Shown here piece after piece: positions 30,502 to 39,570 of a DNA stretch of 64,000 nucleotides; the first letter of the stretch is position 1; each line of letters starts with the position of its first letter. The stretch lies in assembly GCF_024448985.1 (NCBI RefSeq), contig NZ_JAMOII010000002.1, forward strand, positions 124,001 through 188,000. Reading direction: 5' to 3'. The notes beneath the pieces are model-generated. The model was not told the DNA's origin and did no database searches. It saw nothing but the letters and a program-made list of their open reading frames with translations. The position numbers and the translations under genes are program-made. Origin of the DNA: Stutzerimonas stutzeri. Lineage in GTDB: Bacteria; Pseudomonadota; Gammaproteobacteria; Pseudomonadales; Pseudomonadaceae.

Positions 30502-31640
30502 CAGCCCATCTCCATAAAGAACAGCGCGGCGATGGCATCGAGCAGGATCACCATGAAGATCGACTGCACCACGCTGGACGTGGTGTGCTCGCCCACCGAC
30601 TGCGCGCTGCCGCTGGCCTTGAAGCCTTCGAGGCAGCCGATCACAGCGATCAGGAAGGCAAATACCGGCGCCTTGCCCAGGCCGATCAGAAAGTGGCTGA
30701 TTGAAATGTCGCGCTGCAGGATGGTGAAGAACATCGCCGGCGAGATATCCAGCGCCAGCGAACAGACCACCAACCCGCCGACGATGCCGCTGAGCATGCC
30801 GATGAAGGTCAGGATCGGCAGGGTGATCAGCATCGCCAGTACCCGTGGCAGCACCAGCAGTTCGACAGGGCTAAGGCCGATGGCTCGGATGGCATCGATT
30901 TCCTCGTTGGCCTTCATCGCGCCGATCTGCGCGGCGAAGGCGCTGGCGGTGCGCCCGGCGAGCAGGATCGCCGCCAGCAGCACGCCGAATTCGCGCAGAA
31001 AGGAAAAGGCCACCAGATTGACCGTGTAGATAGTGGCGCCGAAATCGGCCAGCACCGTGGCGCCGAGGAAGGCCACCACCGCGCCGACCAGAAAGGTCAG
31101 CAGGGCGACGATGGGAATGGCGTCCAGGCCGGTCTGCTCGATGTGCGCGACCAGCGCGGTGATGCGCCAGCGGCGCGGGTTGAAGATGGCGGTGAACAGC
31201 GTTTGCAGCGTCAGGCCGATGAAACCGAGCAAGGTGCGTTGCTGGTTCCAGACGCCGGCTACGCTGCGCCCGATATGCGCCAGCACGTCGGCCAGCCCGT
31301 TAGTTTCTGGTTCCTGTTTGGCTTGCGGTTGATCCAGCGCGGCGGCGACGGTCTGCAACAACGCCTGGCGTTCCGGCGGCAGTTGCGGCGCCCATTCCGG
31401 CAGGCTGGCGATGCGCGCCGAGCCGAGCAGCTCGACCAACAGGCCGGCGCCAGCGGTATCCAGATCGCCCATGGCATCGAGCTCGACGCGATCAACGTCA
31501 GTGACCTGATGGCGTGCCTGTTCGACCTCACGCCGCAGCGCCGCGTAATGCCGCAACGTCCAATCGCCTCCGATCGTCAGCGTGTCGCTGTTCGGGTGAC
31601 GCTGCAAACTGCCGGGCGTAGACGTCGGGTGAGTCAACAT
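30498..31640 (-). CDS. MlaE-type permease with N-terminal STAS domain
   Basis: 380 residues. The first about 110 form a STAS-like domain (DTLTIGGDWTLRHYAALRRE, DAMGDLDTAGAGLL), which in the separate-gene Mla system is MlaB. The rest is the MlaE permease with five or six membrane segments (ALLTFLVGAVVAFLGATVLA, RTASAFAAQIGAMKANEEID). So one gene replaces mlaE plus mlaB. It is the first gene of the operon permease-ATPase-MCE-lipoprotein, likely moving phospholipid or another hydrophobic substrate between the membranes. Confidence 0.9.
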   Translation of the reverse strand: MLTHPTSTPGSLQRHPNSDTLTIGGDWTLRHYAALRREVEQARHQVTDVDRVELDAMGDLDTAGAGLLVELLGSARIASLPEWAPQLPPERQALLQTVAAALDQPQAKQEPETNGLADVLAHIGRSVAGVWNQQRTLLGFIGLTLQTLFTAIFNPRRWRITALVAHIEQTGLDAIPIVALLTFLVGAVVAFLGATVLADFGATIYTVNLVAFSFLREFGVLLAAILLAGRTASAFAAQIGAMKANEEIDAIRAIGLSPVELLVLPRVLAMLITLPILTFIGMLSGIVGGLVVCSLALDISPAMFFTILQRDISISHFLIGLGKAPVFAFLIAVIGCLEGFKASGSAQSVGEHTTSSVVQSIFMVILLDAIAALFFMEMGW

Positions 31641-31959
31641 TCTTATCCGTATGCGATGGCGTCAGAGCGAGTGCCCGGGCGCTGCGGCTTTTGACGATCC
31701 TAACAGTTGGGACTCTGCCAGCGTGGTTCGGTTTAATTGGCGGCGCAGTCGAATGAATGGGCCGTGCACATGACCGCCGAGCAATTCGTTGCAGGTGGAC
31801 GCGAACTATCGACAGCAATCAGCCTCCATAGCGTGCAAGCCGGACAGCCATATCCGGTACGCATCGCGTCACGTGACTTATGCGCTGGTCGTGACGCCAC
31901 CATTTTTTGCCCGTTCGGGTCCTGCTCACCTTTACCCCGACCACTGCGAGAGTTTCCGT
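31641..31959. other. Divergent intergenic region, MCE operon / VanZ gene
   Basis: About 320 bases that should hold the promoters of the MCE operon (minus) and the VanZ-like gene (plus). The plus-strand frame of the VanZ gene stays open back to a TTG at 31789, but that part has no hydrophobic or conserved character. No dyad or terminator stands out. Confidence 0.4.
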
Positions 31960-32373
31960 TTGTCTATCAATTGTTTGCGTGCGTTGCCCTTCATCGTGGT
32001 CCTGGGAATCATCCTGTTCAGCGGGCTGCGGCCCGAACCGGTGCCACAGGTGTTCGACCAACAGGACAAGCTGCACCACATGCTGGGCTTTGCGGCATTG
32101 ACCTTCACGCTGCGCCTGGCCTTCCCGCGATGGCGGGTGGTCTGGACCATTCTGGCCAGCCTTGGCGCGGCCTTGCTGATCGAGGTCGGTCAGAGCTTTC
32201 TACCCAATCGCCAGGCATCGCCGGGCGACATGCTGGCCAATGCGGCGGGCGTGCTGCTGGGCTGGGGTTGTTCGCATCTGGCGTATCTCTGGTATCTGCG
32301 GCGTATCGGCGTCACCACCGTTCCCGAAGCCACCGACGCGGTAGAGCGAACCGCGAGTACCGCGCGTCGCTAG
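31960..32373 (+). CDS. VanZ-like membrane protein
   Basis: Small integral membrane protein, 137 residues from a TTG at 31960 (LSINCLRALPFIVVLG), with about four hydrophobic segments. The hallmark is QDKLHHMLGFAALTFTLRLAF followed by EVGQSFLPNRQASPGDMLAN, which fits the VanZ-like family (conserved charged residues at membrane ends). Function unknown; the family is named after a teicoplanin-resistance protein, but most members have no antibiotic role. The start is uncertain; a longer version from 31789 is possible. Confidence 0.7.
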   Translation: MSINCLRALPFIVVLGIILFSGLRPEPVPQVFDQQDKLHHMLGFAALTFTLRLAFPRWRVVWTILASLGAALLIEVGQSFLPNRQASPGDMLANAAGVLLGWGCSHLAYLWYLRRIGVTTVPEATDAVERTASTARR

Positions 32374-32384
32374 CCTGTCGCCCA

Positions 32385-33041
32385 TCAAGACGGCGTCTGT
32401 CGGGTGGACCGATTGGCGCGCCATGACAGCAGCGCCGTGCAGAGCATCGCGATGAGCGCGCCTAATGCTGCCAAGGCCATGTCCTTCTGCGGGTCCCAGC
32501 GGTCGTCCTGCGTGGCCAGAAAGGTCCGTCCCTGCCCGCTGGGAAGCATCTCTGCCCCGAACCATTCGATCAGCTCGTACACCGCCGAGGTCGACAACAC
32601 GATATCCACCGGCAGCACCAGGCTCCAGACACCGGGGCGCAGCCCCAGGCGAATCAGCACTTCGCGGATGGGGTAGGCCAGCAGCAGTCCGTAACTGAAG
32701 TGAGCCAGACGGTCGAACTGATTGCGCTCCCAGCCAAGCGCCTGATCCAGGCTCGCGCCTGTCAGCGCCTGCCACCAGGCGTCATAGGGCACCTTGGCAT
32801 AGGTGTAATGGGCGCCCAGCTGGTGGATGCACAGATAAAAGACGATCAGCGTCGCCGCGCTGCGTGAGGGTAGGTAGTGCCTATGGCCCAGGAGCAGGGC
32901 GATGGCCAATGCGAGAACCAGCATGTTTTCCAGCAGCCAGTCATGGCGATCCAGCGGGGCGATGGCCAGGCCTGCCCAGACCAGCAGAAACAACAGGGTC
33001 AGCGTCAGCAAATAGCGTCGATGACTGCGATCGGGATCCAT
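32385..33041 (-). CDS. DUF2238-family membrane protein
   Basis: 218 residues from the ATG at 33041, preceded by AGAGAGA; a TTG at 33062 would add seven residues. Six hydrophobic segments, with conserved polar signatures HYTYAKVPYD, QFDRLAHFSYGLLLAYP, SAVYELIEW and QDDRWDPQKDM, identify the DUF2238 (YjdF-like) family of unknown function. It converges on the VanZ-like gene with an 11-base gap. Confidence 0.8.
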   Translation of the reverse strand: MDPDRSHRRYLLTLTLLFLLVWAGLAIAPLDRHDWLLENMLVLALAIALLLGHRHYLPSRSAATLIVFYLCIHQLGAHYTYAKVPYDAWWQALTGASLDQALGWERNQFDRLAHFSYGLLLAYPIREVLIRLGLRPGVWSLVLPVDIVLSTSAVYELIEWFGAEMLPSGQGRTFLATQDDRWDPQKDMALAALGALIAMLCTALLSWRANRSTRQTPS

Positions 33042-33199
33042 TTTTCTCTCTCTGAACTTCAACGCGCGATTTGTTTGACCAGCGTAACGGCGAGGTGTCC
33101 GCTGTTTTTACGCTTCGATAGCGCCGAGGGCGCGCATCGCCATCCAACTTTTCGGCGTTATCAGGGGTCACACGGACGGGACCTTCAACGAGCCGGACC

Positions 33200-34216
33200 A
33201 TGTGGCCTCAGCTGAGCAAAGACATCCTGCCCGCGCGGTATCAGAAATGCGGTTTCGGCCTGTCGCTGCCGGCATTGCTGGTCGCCTGTGATGGTCAGCA
33301 ATCGACCCTGAACCCCGCCGGCACTGGTGCCCAACGCATCGCCGAACTGTTCTGGTGGATGTGCGGGGGCGGCCTGCTGATCTGGGCGCTGGTGATGGGT
33401 ATCGCCTTCTATGTCACCCGGGCGCAGCCCGAAGCGCATGGCATTCGCAGCGCACGTTGGCTGATCCTGGGCGGCGGGATCGCCTTTCCCGTCGTGGTGC
33501 TCACCGGGTTGCTGATCTATGGGCTGATGCTGATTGAGCCGTTACGCTCGACCGCCGATATCGACCTGCAGGTGGATGTCTCGGGCGAACAGTGGTGGTG
33601 GCGGGTGCGTTACCAGACCGAGGCCGGCGCCAAGGTTGAGCTGGCCAACGAAATTCGTCTGCCGGTCGGTCAGCGGGTGGCCTTCAGCCTGACCAGCCCG
33701 GACGTGATTCACTCGTTCTGGATTCCCTCGCTCGGCGGCAAAGTCGACATGATTCCCGGCCGTACCACCGAGCTGGTGCTCGAGCCGACCCGCACCGGCA
33801 CCTTTCGCGGCGCCTGCGCCGAATATTGCGGCACCGCGCATGCGCTGATGAATTTCCCGGTCGTGGTGATGGAGCCGGCAGCGTTTGACGCTTGGCTCGC
33901 CGGGCAGGCCGAACCGGCGCGGGCACCGCAAACCGATCTGCAGCGGCAGGGCCAGCAGGCCTTTCTCGCCAACGGCTGCGGCGCCTGCCACAGCGTGCGT
34001 GGCACCGAAGCCGACGGCACGCTCGGCCCGGATCTGACCCACGTCGGCAGCCGTCTGAGCCTTGGCGCCGGGACCCTGCCGGTGGACGTTGACGCCTTCC
34101 AGCGCTGGATCGGCCACACCGGTGAGATCAAGCCGGACGTGAGAATGCCCGCGTTCGGTATGCTGCCCGAAGAGCAATTGAACGCCATGGCGCACTACCT
34201 GAGCGGACTGAAATGA
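33200..34216 (+). CDS. ctaC: caa3-type cytochrome c oxidase subunit II with fused cytochrome c
   Basis: 338 residues. A possible lipobox LVAC (Cys30) and two membrane helices precede the periplasmic CuA domain. CuA ligands are visible: His in SPDVIHSFWIP and the cluster CAEYCGTAHALM. The tryptophan-rich loop GEQWWWRVRY is the electron-entry site. After about residue 245 a C-type heme domain follows, with CGACH and an axial methionine in RMPAF, which makes this a caa3 oxidase that carries its own electron donor. It overlaps the next gene by ATGA. Confidence 0.93.
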   Translation: MWPQLSKDILPARYQKCGFGLSLPALLVACDGQQSTLNPAGTGAQRIAELFWWMCGGGLLIWALVMGIAFYVTRAQPEAHGIRSARWLILGGGIAFPVVVLTGLLIYGLMLIEPLRSTADIDLQVDVSGEQWWWRVRYQTEAGAKVELANEIRLPVGQRVAFSLTSPDVIHSFWIPSLGGKVDMIPGRTTELVLEPTRTGTFRGACAEYCGTAHALMNFPVVVMEPAAFDAWLAGQAEPARAPQTDLQRQGQQAFLANGCGACHSVRGTEADGTLGPDLTHVGSRLSLGAGTLPVDVDAFQRWIGHTGEIKPDVRMPAFGMLPEEQLNAMAHYLSGLK

Positions 34217-36741
34217 GCGAGCCGATGGACGACCGCGATCCGCACGACGAAGCCCGTGCCAAGGCGCAGGCCGAGCGCCTCGCCGCCGCCTGGAAGACGC
34301 CCACCGGCTGGCGCTACTGGTCGGCGGTAAACAACACCGAGGTCGGGCTCTGGTACACCGGCGTGTCCTTTCTGTTCTTCCTCTTCGCCGGTGTGCTGGC
34401 GATGCTGATTCGCGCCCAGCTGGCGGTGCCGGATAACGATCTGCTGTCCGCCGAAACCTACAACCAGGTCTTCACCCTGCATGGCTCAGTGATGATGTTC
34501 CTGTTCGGCGTGCCGATCTTCGAGGCGTTTTCGATCCTCATCCTGCCTCAGATGCTTGGCGCGCGGGACCTGCCGTTTCCGCGCCTGTCGGCCTACGGCT
34601 TCTGGTGCTTCATCATTGGCGGCGTGTTCGTCTGCGGTTCGATCTTTTTTGGCGTCGCGCCGCAGGGCGGCTGGTTCATGTATCCCCCGTTGACAACTAC
34701 CTACCAGGACGGTATCGGCGCGGATATCTGGCTGCTTGGGCTGTCGTTCATCGAAGTGGCGTCGATCGCGGCGGCGGTGGAACTGATCGTCGGCGTGCTG
34801 AAGACACGCCCGCCGGGCATGCGCATCAACCTGATCCCGCTGTATTGCTGGTACATCCTGGTGGTGGCGGGCATGATCCTGTTCGCCTTCCCGCCGCTGA
34901 TCGCCGGCGATCTGCTGTTCGAACTGGAGCGCGCCTTCGACTGGCCGTTCTTCGATCACACCCGCGGCGGCGATCCGCTGCTATGGCAGCACCTGTTCTG
35001 GATTTTCGGCCATCCGGAGGTGTACATCATTTTCCTACCCGCCGTGGCGCTGGTGGCAACCATCGTACCCACCGCCTCCCAGCGGCCCATCGTCGGCTAC
35101 AGTTTTATCGTGCTGGCCGCGGTGGGTACCGGCTTCATCAGCTTCGGGCTGTGGGTGCATCACATGTTTACCACCGGCATGCCGGGCATCTCGCTGGCAT
35201 TCTTCTCGGCGGCGTCCGAGGCGGTGGCGATTCCCACCGGGGTGCAGATCTTCTGTTTTCTGGCCACGGCGCTGGCCGGACGCTTCGTCAAATCGGTGCC
35301 TATGCTGTTCGTCGCCGGCGCGTTGGCGATCTTCGTGCTTGGTGGCTTGACCGGGGTGATGGTGGCGCTGGCGCCGTTCGATTTCCAGGCGCACGACACC
35401 TACTTCATCGTCGCGCACCTGCACTATGTGCTGATCGGTGGCATGCTGTTCCCGGTGATTGCCGGGTTGTACTACTTCTTCCCGCTGGCGAGGAGTAAGA
35501 CGCTGTCTGACAAGCTCGGGCGAATCGCCTTCTGGCTGATGTTCATCGGCTTCAACATCGGCTTCCTACCGATGCACTTCACCGGCCTGCTGGGCATGCC
35601 GCGACGGGTTTACACCTACGCCCCTGACATGGGCTTCGACGTGCTCAACATGGTCTCTACCGTCGGCGCCTTCATCCTCGCCGCCGGGGTCGCGGTGCTG
35701 GTCTGGGATGTGCTGCGGCCCAAGGGCAAACAGCCGTTAAGCCCGCGCAATCCATGGAATGCAGGCACGCTGGAATGGCTTGCGGAAATGCCCGGCAAGT
35801 CCTGGGGCGTACGCTCGATCCCGATCATAAAGGGCCGTTATCCGCTCTGGGACCAGCCCAACCTGATACGCGACGTCGATGCCGGACGCTTCTATCTTCC
35901 CGATGCACAGGAGGGCAAGCGCGAAACGCTGATCAGCAGCATCATCGACGCCGAGCCGATCCAGTGCCTGCGGGTGCCGGGGCCGACCTTCCTGGCCTTC
36001 TGGGCGGCCGTGTTCACCGGCGGGCTGTTCATCTTCTCGACCTACAGCTGGTATGTCGCCGCGCTGACCAGCGGCTTTCTCGCCCTGGTGACCTTCCTCG
36101 TCTGGTTGTGGACCGGCACCGCAGTGATTCCGGAAAAACCGCACAAGGACATCGGCCTGGGCGTGACGGCGCCGCTCTATGCTTCGGGTGCCAAATCGGT
36201 GGGCTGGTGGGCTATGTTCATCACCATGATCGGCGACATGAGCGCCTTCGCCAGTCTGGTGTTCGGCTACTTCTTCTTCTGGACGGTGCATGACGACTTC
36301 CCGCCGGCGGACGCTGCCGGTCCCGGCGTGCTCTGGCCGCTGCTCGCATTGGGCTTGGTGTTGGCGTCCTGGGGCCTGACGGTGCTGGCACGCCGCTGCA
36401 ACCGCCGCGATCAGGCGGCGGGGTTCTATCTGGCGCTGGGGCTGGCTGCCTTGCTGACCCTTACCGGAGGCGGTGCGCTTTTCGCCGGGCCGCATTTCAG
36501 CGGGCTCGATCCGACTAGCAATGTCTACCCCGCGACCGTCTGGGTGCTGGTGCTCTGGTGTCTGCTGCATCTTGCCGTCGGCCTGATCATGCAGCTCTAC
36601 GGTCTGGCGCGGCGTGCTGCCGGACGAATGACCGCCGAGCACGACATCGACATCCACAATGTCGCGCTGTACTGGCATTTCATGGCCATTACGGTCGGTG
36701 TGACCGTCGCGGTCATTGCCGGCTTCCCGGAGGTCGCGTGA
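34213..36741 (+). CDS. Cytochrome c oxidase subunit I-III fusion
   Basis: 842 residues. The first about 560 are subunit I: heme a and CuB ligands in TLHGSVMMF, WIFGHPEVYIIFLP (His-Tyr crosslink region with the A1-type glutamate), VHHMFTTG and AHLHYVLIGG. After a linker (about 530-620) the C-terminal part is subunit III, with TYSWYVAALTSGF and WHFMAITVGVTV. This is the CtaD-CtaE (CaaA-like) fusion known from some caa3 oxidases. It reduces O2 to water while pumping protons, taking electrons from the tethered cytochrome c of the upstream gene. Confidence 0.95.
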   Translation: MSEPMDDRDPHDEARAKAQAERLAAAWKTPTGWRYWSAVNNTEVGLWYTGVSFLFFLFAGVLAMLIRAQLAVPDNDLLSAETYNQVFTLHGSVMMFLFGVPIFEAFSILILPQMLGARDLPFPRLSAYGFWCFIIGGVFVCGSIFFGVAPQGGWFMYPPLTTTYQDGIGADIWLLGLSFIEVASIAAAVELIVGVLKTRPPGMRINLIPLYCWYILVVAGMILFAFPPLIAGDLLFELERAFDWPFFDHTRGGDPLLWQHLFWIFGHPEVYIIFLPAVALVATIVPTASQRPIVGYSFIVLAAVGTGFISFGLWVHHMFTTGMPGISLAFFSAASEAVAIPTGVQIFCFLATALAGRFVKSVPMLFVAGALAIFVLGGLTGVMVALAPFDFQAHDTYFIVAHLHYVLIGGMLFPVIAGLYYFFPLARSKTLSDKLGRIAFWLMFIGFNIGFLPMHFTGLLGMPRRVYTYAPDMGFDVLNMVSTVGAFILAAGVAVLVWDVLRPKGKQPLSPRNPWNAGTLEWLAEMPGKSWGVRSIPIIKGRYPLWDQPNLIRDVDAGRFYLPDAQEGKRETLISSIIDAEPIQCLRVPGPTFLAFWAAVFTGGLFIFSTYSWYVAALTSGFLALVTFLVWLWTGTAVIPEKPHKDIGLGVTAPLYASGAKSVGWWAMFITMIGDMSAFASLVFGYFFFWTVHDDFPPADAAGPGVLWPLLALGLVLASWGLTVLARRCNRRDQAAGFYLALGLAALLTLTGGGALFAGPHFSGLDPTSNVYPATVWVLVLWCLLHLAVGLIMQLYGLARRAAGRMTAEHDIDIHNVALYWHFMAITVGVTVAVIAGFPEVA

Positions 36742-37151
36742 ACGAATCAATCGAAACTCGACCGGAACAAGCATCCGAAGTACCACCGGACGAGCACCGC
36801 ACGCTCTGGCTGTTGACCTTCGGGCCGACCATCTGGGCTGTGCATTTTCTGCTGTGCTATGTCGCCGCCGCGGTCTGGTGCGCCAAGGTCGCCGGGCGGG
36901 CGGGGCCGTTGGGCGACCTGCGCATGATCATCGGCGGGCTGACGCTGCTGGCCCTTGTCGGCATCGGCCTGACCGGCTGGCGCGGGTGGCGCATGCATAC
37001 CTTCGGTCACGCCACGGCGCCCCATGACTTCGATACGCCGGCGGACCGTCATCGCTTTCTCGGTTTCTCGACGCTCCTGCTCAGTGGTCTGAGTTTCGTT
37101 GCCACCATTTTCGTCGCGCTGTGCGTGGTGTTCGTCAGGAGTTGCGAATGA
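36738..37151 (+). CDS. Small membrane protein in the caa3 oxidase operon
   Basis: 137 residues from a GTG at 36738 that overlaps the oxidase stop (GTGA), with GGAGG five bases upstream. Three hydrophobic segments (about 27-50, 60-80, 110-133) and no metal-binding motif. It lies between the oxidase and the assembly gene, with ATGA overlap on the far side, so it is probably an accessory or assembly subunit. I do not recognise the family with certainty. Confidence 0.7.
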   Translation: MNESIETRPEQASEVPPDEHRTLWLLTFGPTIWAVHFLLCYVAAAVWCAKVAGRAGPLGDLRMIIGGLTLLALVGIGLTGWRGWRMHTFGHATAPHDFDTPADRHRFLGFSTLLLSGLSFVATIFVALCVVFVRSCE

Positions 37152-37771
37152 TCTGGCGTCCCTTGGCCTTGATGCTCGGTCTGGCCACGCTGGCGGCGGT
37201 CTGGCTCGGCCCGCTGCCAGCGATGGCGGAGCGGATGTTCGTCGGGCATATGCTCATGCATGTGATGGTGGTGGCCGTCGCGGCGCCGCTGCTGTCGATC
37301 GGGCTCGCCGGAGGCCGGCTGGATCTTTCCAGCCGCATACCCGCGCTGTTCTCGCCGATTCTGGCTTCGGTGATCGAACTGTTTGTGGTCTGGGCCTGGC
37401 ACATGCCGGCACTGCACCACGCGGCACGCGCCTCGCAAACCGCACTGGTGCTGGAGCAGGGCAGTTATCTGTTCGTCGGGCTGCTGGTGTGGCTGGCGGC
37501 GTTCGGCGGCGTCCGGCATCGGCGCGCGCTGGCCGGCATCGCCGGCTTGTTGCTGACCTCGATGCACATGACGCTGCTCGGTGTGCTACTGACGATGTCC
37601 AGTCGACCGCTGTTCGAACACACCGGCCTGTCGAGCCTGACGCCGCTCGAAGACCAGCAGATCGGCGGGGTGATCATGCTGGTCTTCGGCGGTACGTCCT
37701 ATCTGATCGGCGGGTTGTATCTGCTCTTCGGCCTGTTACAGGACAAACGCGATGCCGTTTCGCTCAGCTAA
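37148..37771 (+). CDS. ctaG: Caa3-type oxidase assembly factor, CtaG-like
   Basis: 207-residue integral membrane protein starting at the ATG at 37148 with AGGAG seven bases upstream. Six or seven helices, and histidine/methionine-rich membrane segments (FVGHMLMHVMVV, AWHMPALHHAA, LTSMHMTLLGV) typical of caa3_CtaG proteins, which help load copper into the oxidase. This is not homologous to the Cox11-type CtaG. It overlaps its upstream neighbour by four bases and the cytochrome c gene by 20 bases. Confidence 0.88.
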   Translation: MIWRPLALMLGLATLAAVWLGPLPAMAERMFVGHMLMHVMVVAVAAPLLSIGLAGGRLDLSSRIPALFSPILASVIELFVVWAWHMPALHHAARASQTALVLEQGSYLFVGLLVWLAAFGGVRHRRALAGIAGLLLTSMHMTLLGVLLTMSSRPLFEHTGLSSLTPLEDQQIGGVIMLVFGGTSYLIGGLYLLFGLLQDKRDAVSLS

Positions 37772-38957
37772 GCGCATCCTGCAGCGAGGTGCGGCGCGCT
37801 TGCGGCGCTGGCTGTGCTGGCTGTCGGGCGGCTCCTGGAAGCGCGTGCTGGCAGCCTTGGCGCTGGTGGCGACGCTCGCTGGTGCGGGCGGTTTCGCACT
37901 GGTCTCGCTGGGGCTGGTGTCGATCAGCGCCCGTTCCGGGCACTGGGGCGCTACTGGCTGGTTGTTGCACTACGCCATGCGCCGCGCCGTGAGCACCCAG
38001 TCGATGGGCATCGAGGTGCCGCCGCTGGACGACCCGGCGTTGGTGCTCAAAGGTGCTGGGCATTACGAATCCAGCTGTGCCATCTGCCATGGCGCACCGG
38101 GGCGCGAGCGGTCACTGATCGTGCGCCATATGACGCCTGAACCGCCATTCTTGCCGCCGCGAATCGAGCAATGGAAGCCGCAGGAACTGTTCTGGATCGT
38201 CAAGAACGGCGTTAAGTTCACCGCCATGCCGGCCTGGCCGAGCGCCAACCGGGACGATGAAATCTGGGCCATGGTGGCTTTTCTTCAGGCATTGCCGGAA
38301 ATGTCCGAACAGCGCTATGACGAGCTTGCGCTGGGTGATCGCGCCGGTGATGAGAAGACGGCGACCATTGAGCGTCTCGGACCATCGGAAGATAGACTGG
38401 AATTGGCGCTGACTGCCTGCAGCCGCTGCCATGGCGCGGATGGCGGCGGACGCGGCGCCGGCGCCGTCCCGCGGCTGGCAGGGCAGAGCGAAGCCTATCT
38501 GCTCGGCACTTTGCAGGCCTATGCCAACGGCAAGCGCCACAGCGGCATCATGCAGCCGGTCGCAGCCGGGCTCGACTCACAAATTCTGAGTGAGCTTGCC
38601 AAGCACTATGCCGGTCTGCCGGTGTCTGTTCCTGCGGACGGCGCCGCGCCTGAAGCGCTGGCGCGCGGTAAAGAGTTGGCCGAACGTGGAATACCGGAGC
38701 GTGGCATACCGTCCTGCGTTCATTGTCATGGCCCCAAACGCTCGCCGCGCAATCCAATGTACCCGGAAATCGCCGGCCAGTACGCCCGCTATCTGAAGCA
38801 ACAACTGGACCTGTTCACCGCTGGTACCCGCGGCGGTAGCGAATACACGCACGTCATGCATAGCGCCGCGCAGCGCCTCACACCCGAACAGATACAGGCG
38901 CTGGCGGACTACTATGCGTCGCTACCGCCGGTCGCCACACTACAACCGCAGAGGTAA
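37752..38957 (+). CDS. Membrane-anchored triheme cytochrome c
   Basis: 401 residues. One N-terminal membrane helix (about 31-56), then three cytochrome c domains with heme motifs CAICH (109-113), CSRCH (223-227) and CVHCH (322-326). Methionines following each motif (for example FTAMPAWPS and MHSAAQRL) are candidate axial ligands. It follows the oxidase genes directly, so it probably donates electrons to the caa3 oxidase or links it to another dehydrogenase. A small internal duplication ERGIPERGIP precedes the third heme site. Confidence 0.9.
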   Translation: MPFRSAKRILQRGAARLRRWLCWLSGGSWKRVLAALALVATLAGAGGFALVSLGLVSISARSGHWGATGWLLHYAMRRAVSTQSMGIEVPPLDDPALVLKGAGHYESSCAICHGAPGRERSLIVRHMTPEPPFLPPRIEQWKPQELFWIVKNGVKFTAMPAWPSANRDDEIWAMVAFLQALPEMSEQRYDELALGDRAGDEKTATIERLGPSEDRLELALTACSRCHGADGGGRGAGAVPRLAGQSEAYLLGTLQAYANGKRHSGIMQPVAAGLDSQILSELAKHYAGLPVSVPADGAAPEALARGKELAERGIPERGIPSCVHCHGPKRSPRNPMYPEIAGQYARYLKQQLDLFTAGTRGGSEYTHVMHSAAQRLTPEQIQALADYYASLPPVATLQPQR

Positions 38958-38960
38958 CCG

Positions 38961-39566
38961 ATGTTCGATAAGGTCGTGGAAGTCGTTTCGGGGTTCGGTT
39001 ACCTAGGCGTGTTCGCGCTCATGTTGCTGGAGAATATCTTTCCGCCGATTCCGTCCGAACTGATCATGCCGCTGGCGGGCTTCGTGGCGGCCCGCGGCGA
39101 ACTGAACTTTGCCGGTGTGATCGTCGCCGGCACTGCCGGCTCGGTGGCGGGTGCGTTGCCCTGGTATTACGCCGGCGCAAAGCTCGGCCAGGAACGCGTG
39201 AAGCGCCTCGCCAAGCGTTGGGGACACTGGCTGACGTTGTCGCCCGAGGATGTTGACGCAGCGAGCCGCTGGTTTGATCGACATGGCAAAAGCGCGGTGT
39301 TCTTCGGCCGTCTGGTGCCGGCGGTGCGCACCCTCATTTCGGTGCCGGCCGGGATCGTCGGCATGCCGATGATGCTGTTTCTACTGTATTCAACACTGGG
39401 TTCGTTAACCTGGACCGCGCTGCTGGCGCTGGCCGGCTTCGTGCTCGAATCACAGTACGAAAAGGTCGCCGATTACATCGATCCGATCTCCACCGGCGTG
39501 GTGGTGTTGTTTGTCCTGTTTTACCTGTACCGGCTGATCCGCCAGCGCTCTGCCCGGCGTCGCTGA
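38961..39566 (+). CDS. DedA-family membrane protein
   Basis: 201 residues, typical for DedA/SNARE-associated (VTT) proteins. The motif ENIFPPIPSELIMPLAGFVA near the N-terminus and GRLVPAVRTLISVPAGIVGM in the middle contain the conserved E and R residues. Members act in membrane potential maintenance and in recycling of undecaprenyl phosphate or phospholipids across the membrane. It lies three bases after the cytochrome c stop, so it is likely co-transcribed, though a functional link is not evident. Confidence 0.9.
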   Translation: MFDKVVEVVSGFGYLGVFALMLLENIFPPIPSELIMPLAGFVAARGELNFAGVIVAGTAGSVAGALPWYYAGAKLGQERVKRLAKRWGHWLTLSPEDVDAASRWFDRHGKSAVFFGRLVPAVRTLISVPAGIVGMPMMLFLLYSTLGSLTWTALLALAGFVLESQYEKVADYIDPISTGVVVLFVLFYLYRLIRQRSARRR

Positions 39567-39570
39567 AGAT

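Noticed and set aside
31789-31959. Extended N-terminus of the VanZ-like protein from the TTG at 31789
   Set aside because: The additional 57 residues are polar, uneven and not hydrophobic like the rest, and the shorter TTG start at 31960 immediately precedes the first membrane segment.
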